37,296 nucleotides of DNA from Terriglobia bacterium (GTDB taxonomy: Bacteria > Acidobacteriota > Terriglobia > Bryobacterales > Bryobacteraceae): positions 1 through 37,296 of the forward strand of contig PSRJ01000149.1 in the NCBI GenBank assembly GCA_003175985.1. Reading direction: 5' to 3'. How positions within the stretch are numbered: position 1 is the first letter of the stretch; each line of letters starts with the position of its first letter. Under the pieces are notes generated by a model that saw nothing but the letters and a program-made list of their open reading frames with translations, made no database searches and was not told the DNA's origin. This document shows, piece by piece, positions 15,161 through 22,251 of this stretch. Position numbers and translations under genes: made by a program.

Positions 15161-16266
15161 CCCAGGCACTCCTCGCGAACCGTGAGATGGCGGATATAGC
15201 CGGTATCGAGATCGTACCCGAACCCCGGCGTATCGCGAATGGCGATTGTGCCGTGCGGCGTGACCTCGACGGGCGGGTGAATGATATCGCGCTCCCAGTA
15301 GCGGCGGCTTGCCGAAACATCGCCCGGCAGGACGAAATCGGGCAGCGTGGCGAGCGCGATATTGTGCGCGCGTCCCACGCCCGATTCCAACATGCCGCCG
15401 CACCACACGGGAATGCCGGCGGCCTGCGCGGCGCCGTGGACCCGGCGCGCTTCGCCGAATCCGCCGACGCGCCCCAGCTTGATATTGATGATGCCGCAGG
15501 CGCGCAGCCGAACTGCCTGTTCTACATGGTGCGCGGTGCGGATACATTCATCGAGACAGAGCGGCGTAGCAAGCTTCGACTGCAATTCGGCGTGGTCGAT
15601 GATATCGTCGTGACTGAGCGGCTGCTCGATCATCATCAGGTAAAACTCATCCAGGCGCCGGAGATGTTCTGCATCGGCCAGGGTATACGCCGAATTGGCG
15701 TCGGCCATCAGTTTGATCGCCGGAAACCGCTCGCGTACCTGCCGGACCACGTCGATATCCCAGCCCGGTTTGATTTTGATCTTGATGCGCTGGTAGCCGG
15801 CCGCCAGTTCTCGCTCGATGGTCTCCAACAATTCCGCGACGGTGTTTTGGATACCGATCGAGACGCCACAAGGAATCTCGCGGCGGGCTCCGCCGCCAAT
15901 CTTCTTCCACAGAGGGACCCCTTCCCGGCGCGCTTCCAGATCCCAGGCGGCGGCTTCCAGGCCGCCCCGCGCCATCTGGTGGCCGCGTATATGTTCACTG
16001 AGCCGTCCCACTTCGTGCGCGCCGGCGAGCGGCCGGCCGAGAACGCGCGGCGCGACATACTCCCGCAGAATCAGCCACGCCGCCGCGGTCCACTCCTCGT
16101 TGTAGAACGGGTTTTCGCCTGCGGTCACCTCTCCCCAGCCGGACATTCCTTCGCCTTGCGCTTCCACCAGGATGATGTCGCGCGTAGTAGTGCGCCCGAA
16201 GCTGGTTTCGAAGAAATGCACCAGTGGCATGCGAATCTGGCGCAACGTGATGCGTTCGATTCTCAT
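15157..16266 (-). CDS. menC: o-Succinylbenzoate synthase / N-acylamino acid racemase (enolase superfamily)
   Basis: 369 residues. It belongs to the muconate-lactonising-enzyme subgroup: the K-x-K motif in 'IKIKIKPGWD' (K162/K164), metal ligands D189, E214 and D239, and the opposite-face lysine K263 in 'NIKLGRVGG'. The C-terminal 'WCGGMLESGVGRAHNIALA' and 'LPGDVSASRRYWERDI' are the signature of the NSAR/OSBS subfamily, whose members dehydrate SHCHC to o-succinylbenzoate (menaquinone pathway), racemise N-succinyl amino acids, or do both. No other men gene is near, while the gene immediately upstream encodes a GNAT protein (overlap ATGA). The racemase role is therefore as likely as the MenC role. 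Confidence 0.92.
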   Translation of the reverse strand: MRIERITLRQIRMPLVHFFETSFGRTTTRDIILVEAQGEGMSGWGEVTAGENPFYNEEWTAAAWLILREYVAPRVLGRPLAGAHEVGRLSEHIRGHQMARGGLEAAAWDLEARREGVPLWKKIGGGARREIPCGVSIGIQNTVAELLETIERELAAGYQRIKIKIKPGWDIDVVRQVRERFPAIKLMADANSAYTLADAEHLRRLDEFYLMMIEQPLSHDDIIDHAELQSKLATPLCLDECIRTAHHVEQAVRLRACGIINIKLGRVGGFGEARRVHGAAQAAGIPVWCGGMLESGVGRAHNIALATLPDFVLPGDVSASRRYWERDIIHPPVEVTPHGTIAIRDTPGFGYDLDTGYIRHLTVREECLG

Positions 16267-16988
16267 TTCCACGGCTCCAGGAGATAGGCTTCTCCGGAGG
16301 AGACGCGCTCGAAGCCGGTTACCGCAAGACCGCGGGCGAAGCAGTCCTGGAAGCGCCCGGCGTTGGCGCACTGGATCTCTCGCGCTTTTTGGGAATTCTC
16401 CCGCCGCAGGCGATCCATCTCCGCGGGAACCGTAATGCGGTCTTCAGTGTGTAGCACGGGCCGTTCGCCGGCCAGAATCATTTCGACACGCGGCGAGGCG
16501 ATCCACCATTCGGCGACGCAGCGGTCCGTGGGCAAGCCGCCGTGCAAGTGGCTGGAAGTGGATCCGTACTCATTTTCCACGTAGCGGCGTACGATGGCCC
16601 CAAGGCGCTCGATATTGAAAAACGCGTTCTTGATTTCCAGAGGGTCGAAAGTCCACTCGATGAGGTCGAGCCCGCGGGCGAGCACATCGTCGCGCTGGCG
16701 TAGCTTCAGGCTGCGGCCTACACCCGTATTCCGGTACCCCGGCAGCACACCCAGCATGTGGCTGTGAAGGTATGGGCGGCCATCGGGTTTGAGACCGGGG
16801 ACTCCCAGGCAGAAGCCCACCATCGCTCCGCCATGATAGGCGCCGAAGACGTGCCCGCCGATCCGGCTGGCCACCACGAACAAGCGCAGCGGCAACAGTT
16901 CGCTATCGGCGAATCCCCAGATCTGCTGCTGTAACTTCAGAGCCTCGGAGAATTCGGCAAGAGCGAAAAGTTGGCGTACCTCGATCAC
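16263..16988 (-). CDS. GNAT-superfamily acyltransferase (COG3375-like)
   Basis: About 241 residues. 'YLHSHMLGVLPGYRNTGVGRSLKLRQRDDVLARG' carries the acyl-CoA pyrophosphate-binding motif (Q/R-x-x-G-x-G/A form, here 'RNTGVG') of GNAT enzymes, followed by 'IEWTFDPLEIKNAFFNIERLGA', characteristic of the COG3375 group often found beside NSAR/OSBS genes. In Geobacillus a GNAT neighbour of NSAR succinylates D-amino acids; the same reaction is a reasonable guess here. The start is a GTG overlapping the mazG stop (GTGA); another GTG six codons upstream has GGAGGA only three bases away. It overlaps the next gene by four bases. Confidence 0.83.
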   Translation of the reverse strand: MIEVRQLFALAEFSEALKLQQQIWGFADSELLPLRLFVVASRIGGHVFGAYHGGAMVGFCLGVPGLKPDGRPYLHSHMLGVLPGYRNTGVGRSLKLRQRDDVLARGLDLIEWTFDPLEIKNAFFNIERLGAIVRRYVENEYGSTSSHLHGGLPTDRCVAEWWIASPRVEMILAGERPVLHTEDRITVPAEMDRLRRENSQKAREIQCANAGRFQDCFARGLAVTGFERVSSGEAYLLEPWK

Positions 16989-17770
16989 CGTTTCGCTTCC
17001 TGCCACAATTCCTCCATTTCAGCGATGTTGGAATCCTCGAGCTTCCGGCCGCGTTCGCCTAGTTTGCGCTCAATATAAGCGAACCGCTCACGGAACTTGG
17101 CGTTTGTGCGCCGCAGAGCCTGCTCGGGATCGACTTTGACGAAACGGGCCAGATTCACGAGGACAAACAGCAGGTCGCCGATCTCGCCTTCCAGTTCGGC
17201 CTGGGAGGCGTTCCGGCGCGCCTCATCGAGTTCGGCGAGTTCCTCGTGGAGTTTGCCGATCACCTGTTCGGCGGTTTCCCAATCGAAGCCGGCCCCGGCG
17301 GCGCGCGAAGAGACCTGCTGCGCTTCCACCAGGGCCGGCATGGCGCGGGGAACGGAATCGAGCAGGCCGCTTTCCGCCTTGCCTTTATCTTTCTTTTCGG
17401 CGGCCTTGATTTCCCCCCAGATGCGTTTCACATCGCCTGCCGATTCCGCGGAGCCATTGCCGAATACGTGCGGATGCCGGCGAATCAGTTTCTGATTGAT
17501 GGCATCGAGAGAGTCGCCGATGCTGAAAAGTTTCTCCTCCTCGGCCATCTGAGCATAGAAGACGACCTGTAGGAGGAGATCGCCCAGTTCTTCCGCTACT
17601 TCGTTCCAGTCATGGCGGTCGATGGCGTCCAGCACTTCATACGTCTCTTCAAGCGTGTACGGCTTGATCGTGTCGAAGGTCTGCTCGCGATCCCAGGGGC
17701 AGCCGCCGGGCGCCCTCAGGCGGGCCATCAGACTCACCAATTGTTGAAACTTCTCTCCGGGAGTGGACAT
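16985..17770 (-). CDS. mazG: Nucleoside triphosphate pyrophosphohydrolase
   Basis: 261 residues with two MazG repeats. The first has 'LRAPGGCPWDREQTFDTIKP', 'EETYEVLDAID' and 'EELGDLLLQVVFYAQMA' (E-E-x-x-E and E-x-x-D metal ligands), then 'RRHPHVFG'. The second (about 160-225) has 'HEELAELDEA' and 'EGEIGDLLFVLVNLARF'. The enzyme hydrolyses canonical and aberrant NTPs to NMP and pyrophosphate. It starts four bases after the DinB-like gene and overlaps the GNAT gene. Why house-cleaning functions precede the acyltransferase/racemase genes is unclear; it may be simple co-transcription. Confidence 0.96.
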   Translation of the reverse strand: MSTPGEKFQQLVSLMARLRAPGGCPWDREQTFDTIKPYTLEETYEVLDAIDRHDWNEVAEELGDLLLQVVFYAQMAEEEKLFSIGDSLDAINQKLIRRHPHVFGNGSAESAGDVKRIWGEIKAAEKKDKGKAESGLLDSVPRAMPALVEAQQVSSRAAGAGFDWETAEQVIGKLHEELAELDEARRNASQAELEGEIGDLLFVLVNLARFVKVDPEQALRRTNAKFRERFAYIERKLGERGRKLEDSNIAEMEELWQEAKR

Positions 17771-17774
17771 ACCG

Positions 17775-18293
17775 CTAGGGTGTCGCCTTCCCGTGTGCGG
17801 CCCCGCTTTGCAAGTGGCGATAGAAGCCCAGATCGCTGCCGGTCATCATCTTGGTCGCGAAGATAATCTGACCGGCGTGCATGGAGAAATGCTCTACGAC
17901 GTGATAGATCGCCTCGAGGACCGATCCATCGTAGCCTTGAATGACGCGCCGCGCCGCAAGATTCTCCGCCGGCAGGTCGCTGATAATTGCGGCCGCCTCC
18001 TTGACCGTCGCTTGCAATCGCTCCTGCAACTCGCGCCTGGAGGCCCCGCCGCGAGCGGCGAATTCCGCGTCGCGCTGGCGCAAGTCGGGCTGATCCGCCA
18101 GGCTGGCGATAATCCACTGCCGGACATTCCCACAAAGGTGCAGCACGAGGTTGCCTATGGCATTCTCGTTTTCGGCGCCGCGCGCCCACACCTGCTCGTC
18201 AGTTAGTTGTTCCAGGCACGTGCCGATGCGGGCGACGAGTTCATTGAGCTTCCGCACCGAGAAATCCAGAAACAGGCGATCGTTCTCCGTCAT
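17775..18293 (-). CDS. DinB-like four-helix metalloprotein (DUF1572-type)
   Basis: 172 residues, mainly helical. The histidine pattern of the DinB/YfiT fold is visible: one histidine in 'NAIGNLVLHLCGNVRQWI' and two in 'EAIYHVVEHFSMHAGQIIF', which together would bind a divalent metal. Related proteins include thiol-dependent S-transferases (bacillithiol or mycothiol), but most have no known activity. A good ribosome site (AAGGGG) precedes the ATG. It is the first gene of the minus-strand operon, divergent from trmFO with only about 40 bases between them, a gap that contains TATAGT (18313-18318) as a possible -10 for trmFO. Confidence 0.82.
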   Translation of the reverse strand: MTENDRLFLDFSVRKLNELVARIGTCLEQLTDEQVWARGAENENAIGNLVLHLCGNVRQWIIASLADQPDLRQRDAEFAARGGASRRELQERLQATVKEAAAIISDLPAENLAARRVIQGYDGSVLEAIYHVVEHFSMHAGQIIFATKMMTGSDLGFYRHLQSGAAHGKATP

Positions 18294-18335
18294 GAATGCC
18301 CCTTCTTGCCAGTATAGTTATCCTGGAAAGGGCAG

Positions 18336-19661
18336 GTGACATTGGGCGAACCGATTCATGTGATCGGCGGAGGCTTGGCCGGCAGCGAGGCGGCATGGCA
18401 GATCGCGCGCCGGGGCTTGCGCGTAGCGCTCTACGAAATGCGTCCGGCGCGGCGCACACCCGCGCACCAGACCGCGCTCTTTTCGGAACTGGTTTGCAGC
18501 AATTCGCTGAAATCCGAACAGGAATGGACCGCATCGTGGCTTCTGAAAGAGGAATTGCGGCGCCTGGATTCGCTGCTGCTGCATGCGGCGGCAGCGGCTC
18601 GTGTTCCGGGAGGCCACGCGCTGACTGTGGACCGCGACGTTTTCGCGGGAGGGGTAACCGAAGCCGTTTGCTCCGAACCGTTGATCGAAGTGCGCCGTGA
18701 GGAGATCCGGAGCGTTCCCGAGGGCATCGTCATTGTTGCTACCGGACCACTCACCGGCGAGGCACTGGCGCAGGAGATCGCGCGCCTCACCGGGTCGGAT
18801 CGCCTCTACTTCTACGACAGCATCAGCCCCATTGTGGATGCCGAATCGGTCGATACCGGCATCGCGTTCTGGGCTTCGCGCTACGGCAAATCCAGTTCAG
18901 GAACTGACGATTATCTCAACTGCCCTCTGGATCGGGACCAATATGAAGCCTTTGTGGACGCGCTGCTCGAAGCACAGGCAGTCCCGGCGCATATTCCCGA
19001 AGACGCCACGCCGTTTTTCGAAGCCTGCCTGCCGATTGAAGAACTGGCGCGCCGCGGGCGCGAAACCTTGCGCTTCGGGCCCATGAAGCCTATGGGACTC
19101 ATCGACGCGCGCACCGGAAAGCGGCCTTACGCAGCCGTGCAACTGCGGCAGGAAAATCTGCGGGCCGCCAGTTTCAACCTGGTCGGTTTTCAGAATCACC
19201 TCAGGTTCGCCGAACAGGCTCGGATCCTGCGTATGATTCCGGGGCTGCAGAACGCGGAATTCCTGAGGTTTGGCCAGATCCATCGGAACACGTATATCAA
19301 TGCGCCGGCGCTACTGACTCCGACGCTCGCGTTGCGCAGCCGGCCCGAGCTGTTTTTCGCAGGCCAGATCTCCGGAGTCGAAGGTTATGTGGAGGCCATC
19401 GCGACCGGGTTGATGGCCGGAATCCACGCAGCAGCCCTGGCCGCCGGGGAGGAGCCGAGGCCGCTTCCGCGCGAAACGGCGCTCGGCTCGCTCTGTCACT
19501 ATGTTTCGGGCGCCGACCCGGCCGATTATCAGCCGGCTAATATTACCTTCGACCTGCTGCCGCCGCCCTCCACGCCAATCCGCGACCGGAAGGTGCGTCA
19601 CGAATCTGTCTGCCGCCGCGCGCTCGAAGCTCTAGACGCATATCGCCACGCCTATGTCTGA
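18336..19661 (+). CDS. trmFO: Methylenetetrahydrofolate-tRNA-(uracil-5-)-methyltransferase
   Basis: 441 residues. This FAD- and folate-dependent enzyme makes 5-methyluridine at position 54 of tRNA. The FAD-binding motif 'VIGGGLAGSEAAWQIARRG' begins at residue 9, followed by 'YEMRPARRTPAHQT' and 'CSNSLKSEQEWTASWLLKEE' with the catalytic-region cysteine, and 'FFAGQISGVEGYVEAIATGL' near the end, all typical of TrmFO (Gid). The GTG start has GGAAAGGG upstream; a TTG two codons later is possible. The stop overlaps the xerC start by eight bases, an arrangement shared with Firmicutes (trmFO-xerC/codV). Confidence 0.97.
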   Translation: MTLGEPIHVIGGGLAGSEAAWQIARRGLRVALYEMRPARRTPAHQTALFSELVCSNSLKSEQEWTASWLLKEELRRLDSLLLHAAAAARVPGGHALTVDRDVFAGGVTEAVCSEPLIEVRREEIRSVPEGIVIVATGPLTGEALAQEIARLTGSDRLYFYDSISPIVDAESVDTGIAFWASRYGKSSSGTDDYLNCPLDRDQYEAFVDALLEAQAVPAHIPEDATPFFEACLPIEELARRGRETLRFGPMKPMGLIDARTGKRPYAAVQLRQENLRAASFNLVGFQNHLRFAEQARILRMIPGLQNAEFLRFGQIHRNTYINAPALLTPTLALRSRPELFFAGQISGVEGYVEAIATGLMAGIHAAALAAGEEPRPLPRETALGSLCHYVSGADPADYQPANITFDLLPPPSTPIRDRKVRHESVCRRALEALDAYRHAYV

Positions 19662-20550
19662 GCTCGCGCGCCAGATCGACCGGTACCTGGCCGAACTGGC
19701 GCGCCGGGGCAACTCCGCTCACAGCATTCGCGCCTATGAAGCAGACCTGCGCCAGTTCCTCGGCTATCTCTCGCCTCCGGAACTCGAACCCCCGGAACCG
19801 CAAGCCATCGACGTACTGATTTTGCGCGAATGGCTCGCCGGCTTATATCGCGACAATCTGTCGGCCGTGACGATCCGCCGCAAGCTCGCCGCTGTCCGCG
19901 GCCTGTTCGGCTTCCTGTTGCGCGAGGGCGTGGCGCCGGTCAACGTGGCCCGGCTCGTCCGTACTCCCAAGGCGCCCAAGACGGTACCCGACGTCATGAC
20001 GGCGGAGCAGGCGAATCTGCTCATCGATGCCGTCGGCGCAGGCCGTATCGAGCGGCCGCATCCGGCGCGCGACACTGCCATCTTTGAGATTCTCTATGGC
20101 TGCGGGCTGCGTGTCAGCGAGCTCGCGGGCCTGAACCTGGAAGATATCGACCGCTCCCAGGGATGGCTGCTCGTGCGTGGCAAGGGGCGGAAGGAGCGCC
20201 AGGTTCCGCTGCCTCGCAAGGCCGCCGAGTCGCTGGAACGTTACCTGGCCGGACGGCCCGTGGTGCGCGATGAGCCCGGCGTCTTTCTCAACCATCGGGG
20301 CGGCCGGTTGAGCACACGCGGGATACACGGCATCGTAAAGCTTTACGCCATGCTTCTTTCAGGGGACGATTCTGTTCATCCCCACAGCCTGCGCCATGCC
20401 TATGCGACACATCTACTGGCCGACGGGGCCGATCTGCGCGCCATCCAGGAGCTGCTCGGGCACGCCCGTCTGTCAACCACGCAGAAATATACGCAGGTTT
20501 CACTTACGGACTTAATGGCGGTCTACGACAAGGCTCATCCTAAGGCCTGA
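19654..20550 (+). CDS. xerC: Tyrosine recombinase XerC-like (chromosome dimer resolution)
   Basis: 298 residues, the length of Xer proteins. The N-terminal SAM-like core-binding domain (about 1-95) precedes the catalytic domain with R153, K177, H244, R247, H270 and the nucleophile Y279, all present in the expected context ('GCGLRVSEL', 'HPHSLRHAYATHLL', 'LLGHARLSTTQKYT'). With a partner Xer it would resolve chromosome dimers at dif with FtsK. The overlap with trmFO argues for the housekeeping XerC rather than a phage or integron integrase. A partner XerD and the dif site are not in the window. Confidence 0.93.
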   Translation: MSELARQIDRYLAELARRGNSAHSIRAYEADLRQFLGYLSPPELEPPEPQAIDVLILREWLAGLYRDNLSAVTIRRKLAAVRGLFGFLLREGVAPVNVARLVRTPKAPKTVPDVMTAEQANLLIDAVGAGRIERPHPARDTAIFEILYGCGLRVSELAGLNLEDIDRSQGWLLVRGKGRKERQVPLPRKAAESLERYLAGRPVVRDEPGVFLNHRGGRLSTRGIHGIVKLYAMLLSGDDSVHPHSLRHAYATHLLADGADLRAIQELLGHARLSTTQKYTQVSLTDLMAVYDKAHPKA

Positions 20551-20586
20551 AGGCGGGGGTGGCGGCGCGGGGAGAAACCGCCGTAC

Positions 20587-20802
20587 TCAGGACTCTCGTT
20601 CGGCTTCGTATCGCCTTAAGATAAGTTCTACTGCGCGTTCCCTCTCCCGCTTTTCTTCGGAATCGGGCCAGCGGGAGATTACCGACAGCCGGTACCGCTC
20701 AAAAGCAATCGCGGAATCGAGGGGATCGTTTTTTGGCCGCAGTGGAGGCGCAAACCCGGTCTCCTGCCAGTGACTAAACGAGTCATGAGTCCGTTGATTC
20801 AT
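20587..20802 (-). CDS. Small hypothetical protein (71 residues)
   Basis: I do not recognise it. It is hydrophilic, rich in Arg and Glu, with a predicted helix at the end ('EEKRERERAVELILRRYEAE') and no signal or membrane segment. No Shine-Dalgarno precedes the ATG, but a good promoter (TTGCGT-N17-TACAAT) sits so close that transcription would begin only about seven bases before the ATG, consistent with a near-leaderless message. That promoter is the main reason for calling the gene real. It converges with xerC and is divergent from the MATE gene. Confidence 0.5.
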   Translation of the reverse strand: MNQRTHDSFSHWQETGFAPPLRPKNDPLDSAIAFERYRLSVISRWPDSEEKRERERAVELILRRYEAERES

Positions 20803-20815
20803 ATTTTAAGGTTTT

Positions 20816-20844
20816 ATTGTACTAAAATTCGACAGGCAACGCAA
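20816..20844 (-). promoter_or_regulatory. Sigma-70-like promoter giving a near-leaderless transcript
   Basis: On the minus strand TTGCGT (20839-20844) and TACAAT (20816-20821) are separated by exactly 17 bases. The predicted start, about 20809, is only about seven bases from the ATG at 20802. The region 20794-20830 is clearly AT-rich for this genome. On the plus strand it also holds TTGATT (20794-20799) and TGTACT (20818-20823) 18 bases apart, a weaker candidate for the MATE gene. Confidence 0.5.
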
Positions 20845-20877
20845 ACGTGCTGAGATGAGGGAATTACCCGGTTCTTG

Positions 20878-22218
20878 ATGGCGACGGAGAATTTTCGGAA
20901 GGAACTGCGTCCGATGTGGGCACTGGCCTGGCCCCTGGCCCTGGCGGAGCTGGGCTGGATGGCACAAGGCCTGATCGACCTGATCATGGCCGGGCGCTTG
21001 GGCGCGGCGGCGATTGGCGGCGGGACTCTGGGCAACATGTTGTTTTATCCCATTGCCAGTTGCGGTGTCGGAGTGCTGCTGGGAATGGATACGCTGGTCG
21101 CGCAGTCCTTCGGCGCGGCCGATCCCCACGACTGCCGGAAGACCCTCGTGAACGGCGTCTGGTTAGCGCTCGGAATCGCTCCCGTGCTTGCGCTTGCCCT
21201 GTGGGCTTTGATCCCTCTGATCCGGGTGCTGGGGACCAACCCCAGCGTTCTGGCGCAGTTTGAGCCGTATCTGAACGCGCTGCTGTGGAGCATGCTGCCA
21301 CTTCTGCTCTACACCGCGTTCCGGCGGTACCTGCAAGCGGTAAACCTGGTCAAGCCTGTCACCTTTACCTTAGTAACTGCCAACCTGGTGAACATTGCCG
21401 GAAACTGGATCCTGATGTATGGCCATCTGGGCGCGCCGGCTTTGGGCTTACGGGGCTCGGGCTGGTCTACAACCATTGCACGCGCCTACATGGCCATGGT
21501 GCTGTTCGGCACGGCGATCTGGCACGAGCGGGCTTCGGGATGGCTTTTGTGGAGCATCTCCTGGCGGCCGGATATGGTGCGTTTGCGCCGCTTGATCTCA
21601 TTGGGAGCGCCGGCCGCGGCACAGATGGCCATTGAAGGTGCGGTGTTCGGCCTGGTTACGGTTCTGGCTGCACGGCTGGACGAAGTCTCGCTGGCGGCGC
21701 ACAGCATAGCGGTCAACGTTGTCAGCACGACGTTCATGGTGCCTCTGGGGATCAGCGCGGCGGCCGCTGTGCGGGTCGGCCATGCCGTCGGCCGCAAAGA
21801 CCTCCGTGGTGCCGCGCTGGCGGGTTGGGCGGCGGTGCTGTTGGGCGCCCTATTCATGGGAAGCTGCGGGCTGGCCTTGTGGCTGATCCCGCGCTGGATC
21901 GTGCGAATCTACAGTTCCGAGACCGCTGTCATTCTTCGAGGCGCTACGCTGCTGCGCATTGCGGCTCTGTTCCAGCTCTTCGACGGTTTTCAGGTAGTGA
22001 CCACGGGCGCGCTTCGCGGGCTGGGCGACACGCGTTCCCCGATGGTCGCGCACCTGGTGGGCTATTGGGTGATCGGCCTTCCGATCAGCTATGTCTTGTG
22101 TTTCCCGTATGGTTGGGGCGCATCCGGCATCTGGGCCGGATTAAGCACCGCGTTGATCCTGATTGGCGCCGTGCTGCTTATGGTATGGCGCACGCGGGTA
22201 GCGCGGGACATATATTAG
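20878..22218 (+). CDS. MATE-family multidrug efflux transporter
   Basis: 446 residues with 12 membrane helices in two similar halves. 'LAWPLALAELGWMAQGLIDLIMAGRLGAAAIGG' is the first-helix pattern of MATE proteins (NorM type), 'MDTLVAQSFGAADPHDCRKTLV' the following loop, and the second half repeats it with 'GAPAAAQMAIEGAVFGLVTVLAARLDEVSLAAHSIAVNV'. It exports drugs or metabolites in exchange for Na+ or H+; which ion cannot be told. The ATG at 20878 is used; a TTG one codon earlier gives nearly the same protein. Only a distant GAGGG is seen upstream. Phosphohexomutase follows after 33 bases. Confidence 0.94.
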   Translation: MATENFRKELRPMWALAWPLALAELGWMAQGLIDLIMAGRLGAAAIGGGTLGNMLFYPIASCGVGVLLGMDTLVAQSFGAADPHDCRKTLVNGVWLALGIAPVLALALWALIPLIRVLGTNPSVLAQFEPYLNALLWSMLPLLLYTAFRRYLQAVNLVKPVTFTLVTANLVNIAGNWILMYGHLGAPALGLRGSGWSTTIARAYMAMVLFGTAIWHERASGWLLWSISWRPDMVRLRRLISLGAPAAAQMAIEGAVFGLVTVLAARLDEVSLAAHSIAVNVVSTTFMVPLGISAAAAVRVGHAVGRKDLRGAALAGWAAVLLGALFMGSCGLALWLIPRWIVRIYSSETAVILRGATLLRIAALFQLFDGFQVVTTGALRGLGDTRSPMVAHLVGYWVIGLPISYVLCFPYGWGASGIWAGLSTALILIGAVLLMVWRTRVARDIY

Positions 22219-22251
22219 AGAAATGCGGACGTTCCTTCCGGTGGGCTCTCA

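Noticed and set aside
15161..15547. Upstream extension of the MFS gene
   Set aside because: It is Arg/His-rich low-complexity sequence in the shadow of menC; the TTG at 15160 has a ribosome site and the coupled TTGA overlap.
15142..16287. Plus-strand frame (381 codons) opposite the NSAR/OSBS gene
   Set aside because: All catalytic residues of the enolase-superfamily protein are on the minus strand; this is its shadow.
19654..20550. Tyrosine recombinase as a sign of a phage or integrative element
   Set aside because: The length, the overlap with trmFO and the lack of attachment repeats or tRNA nearby point to housekeeping XerC.
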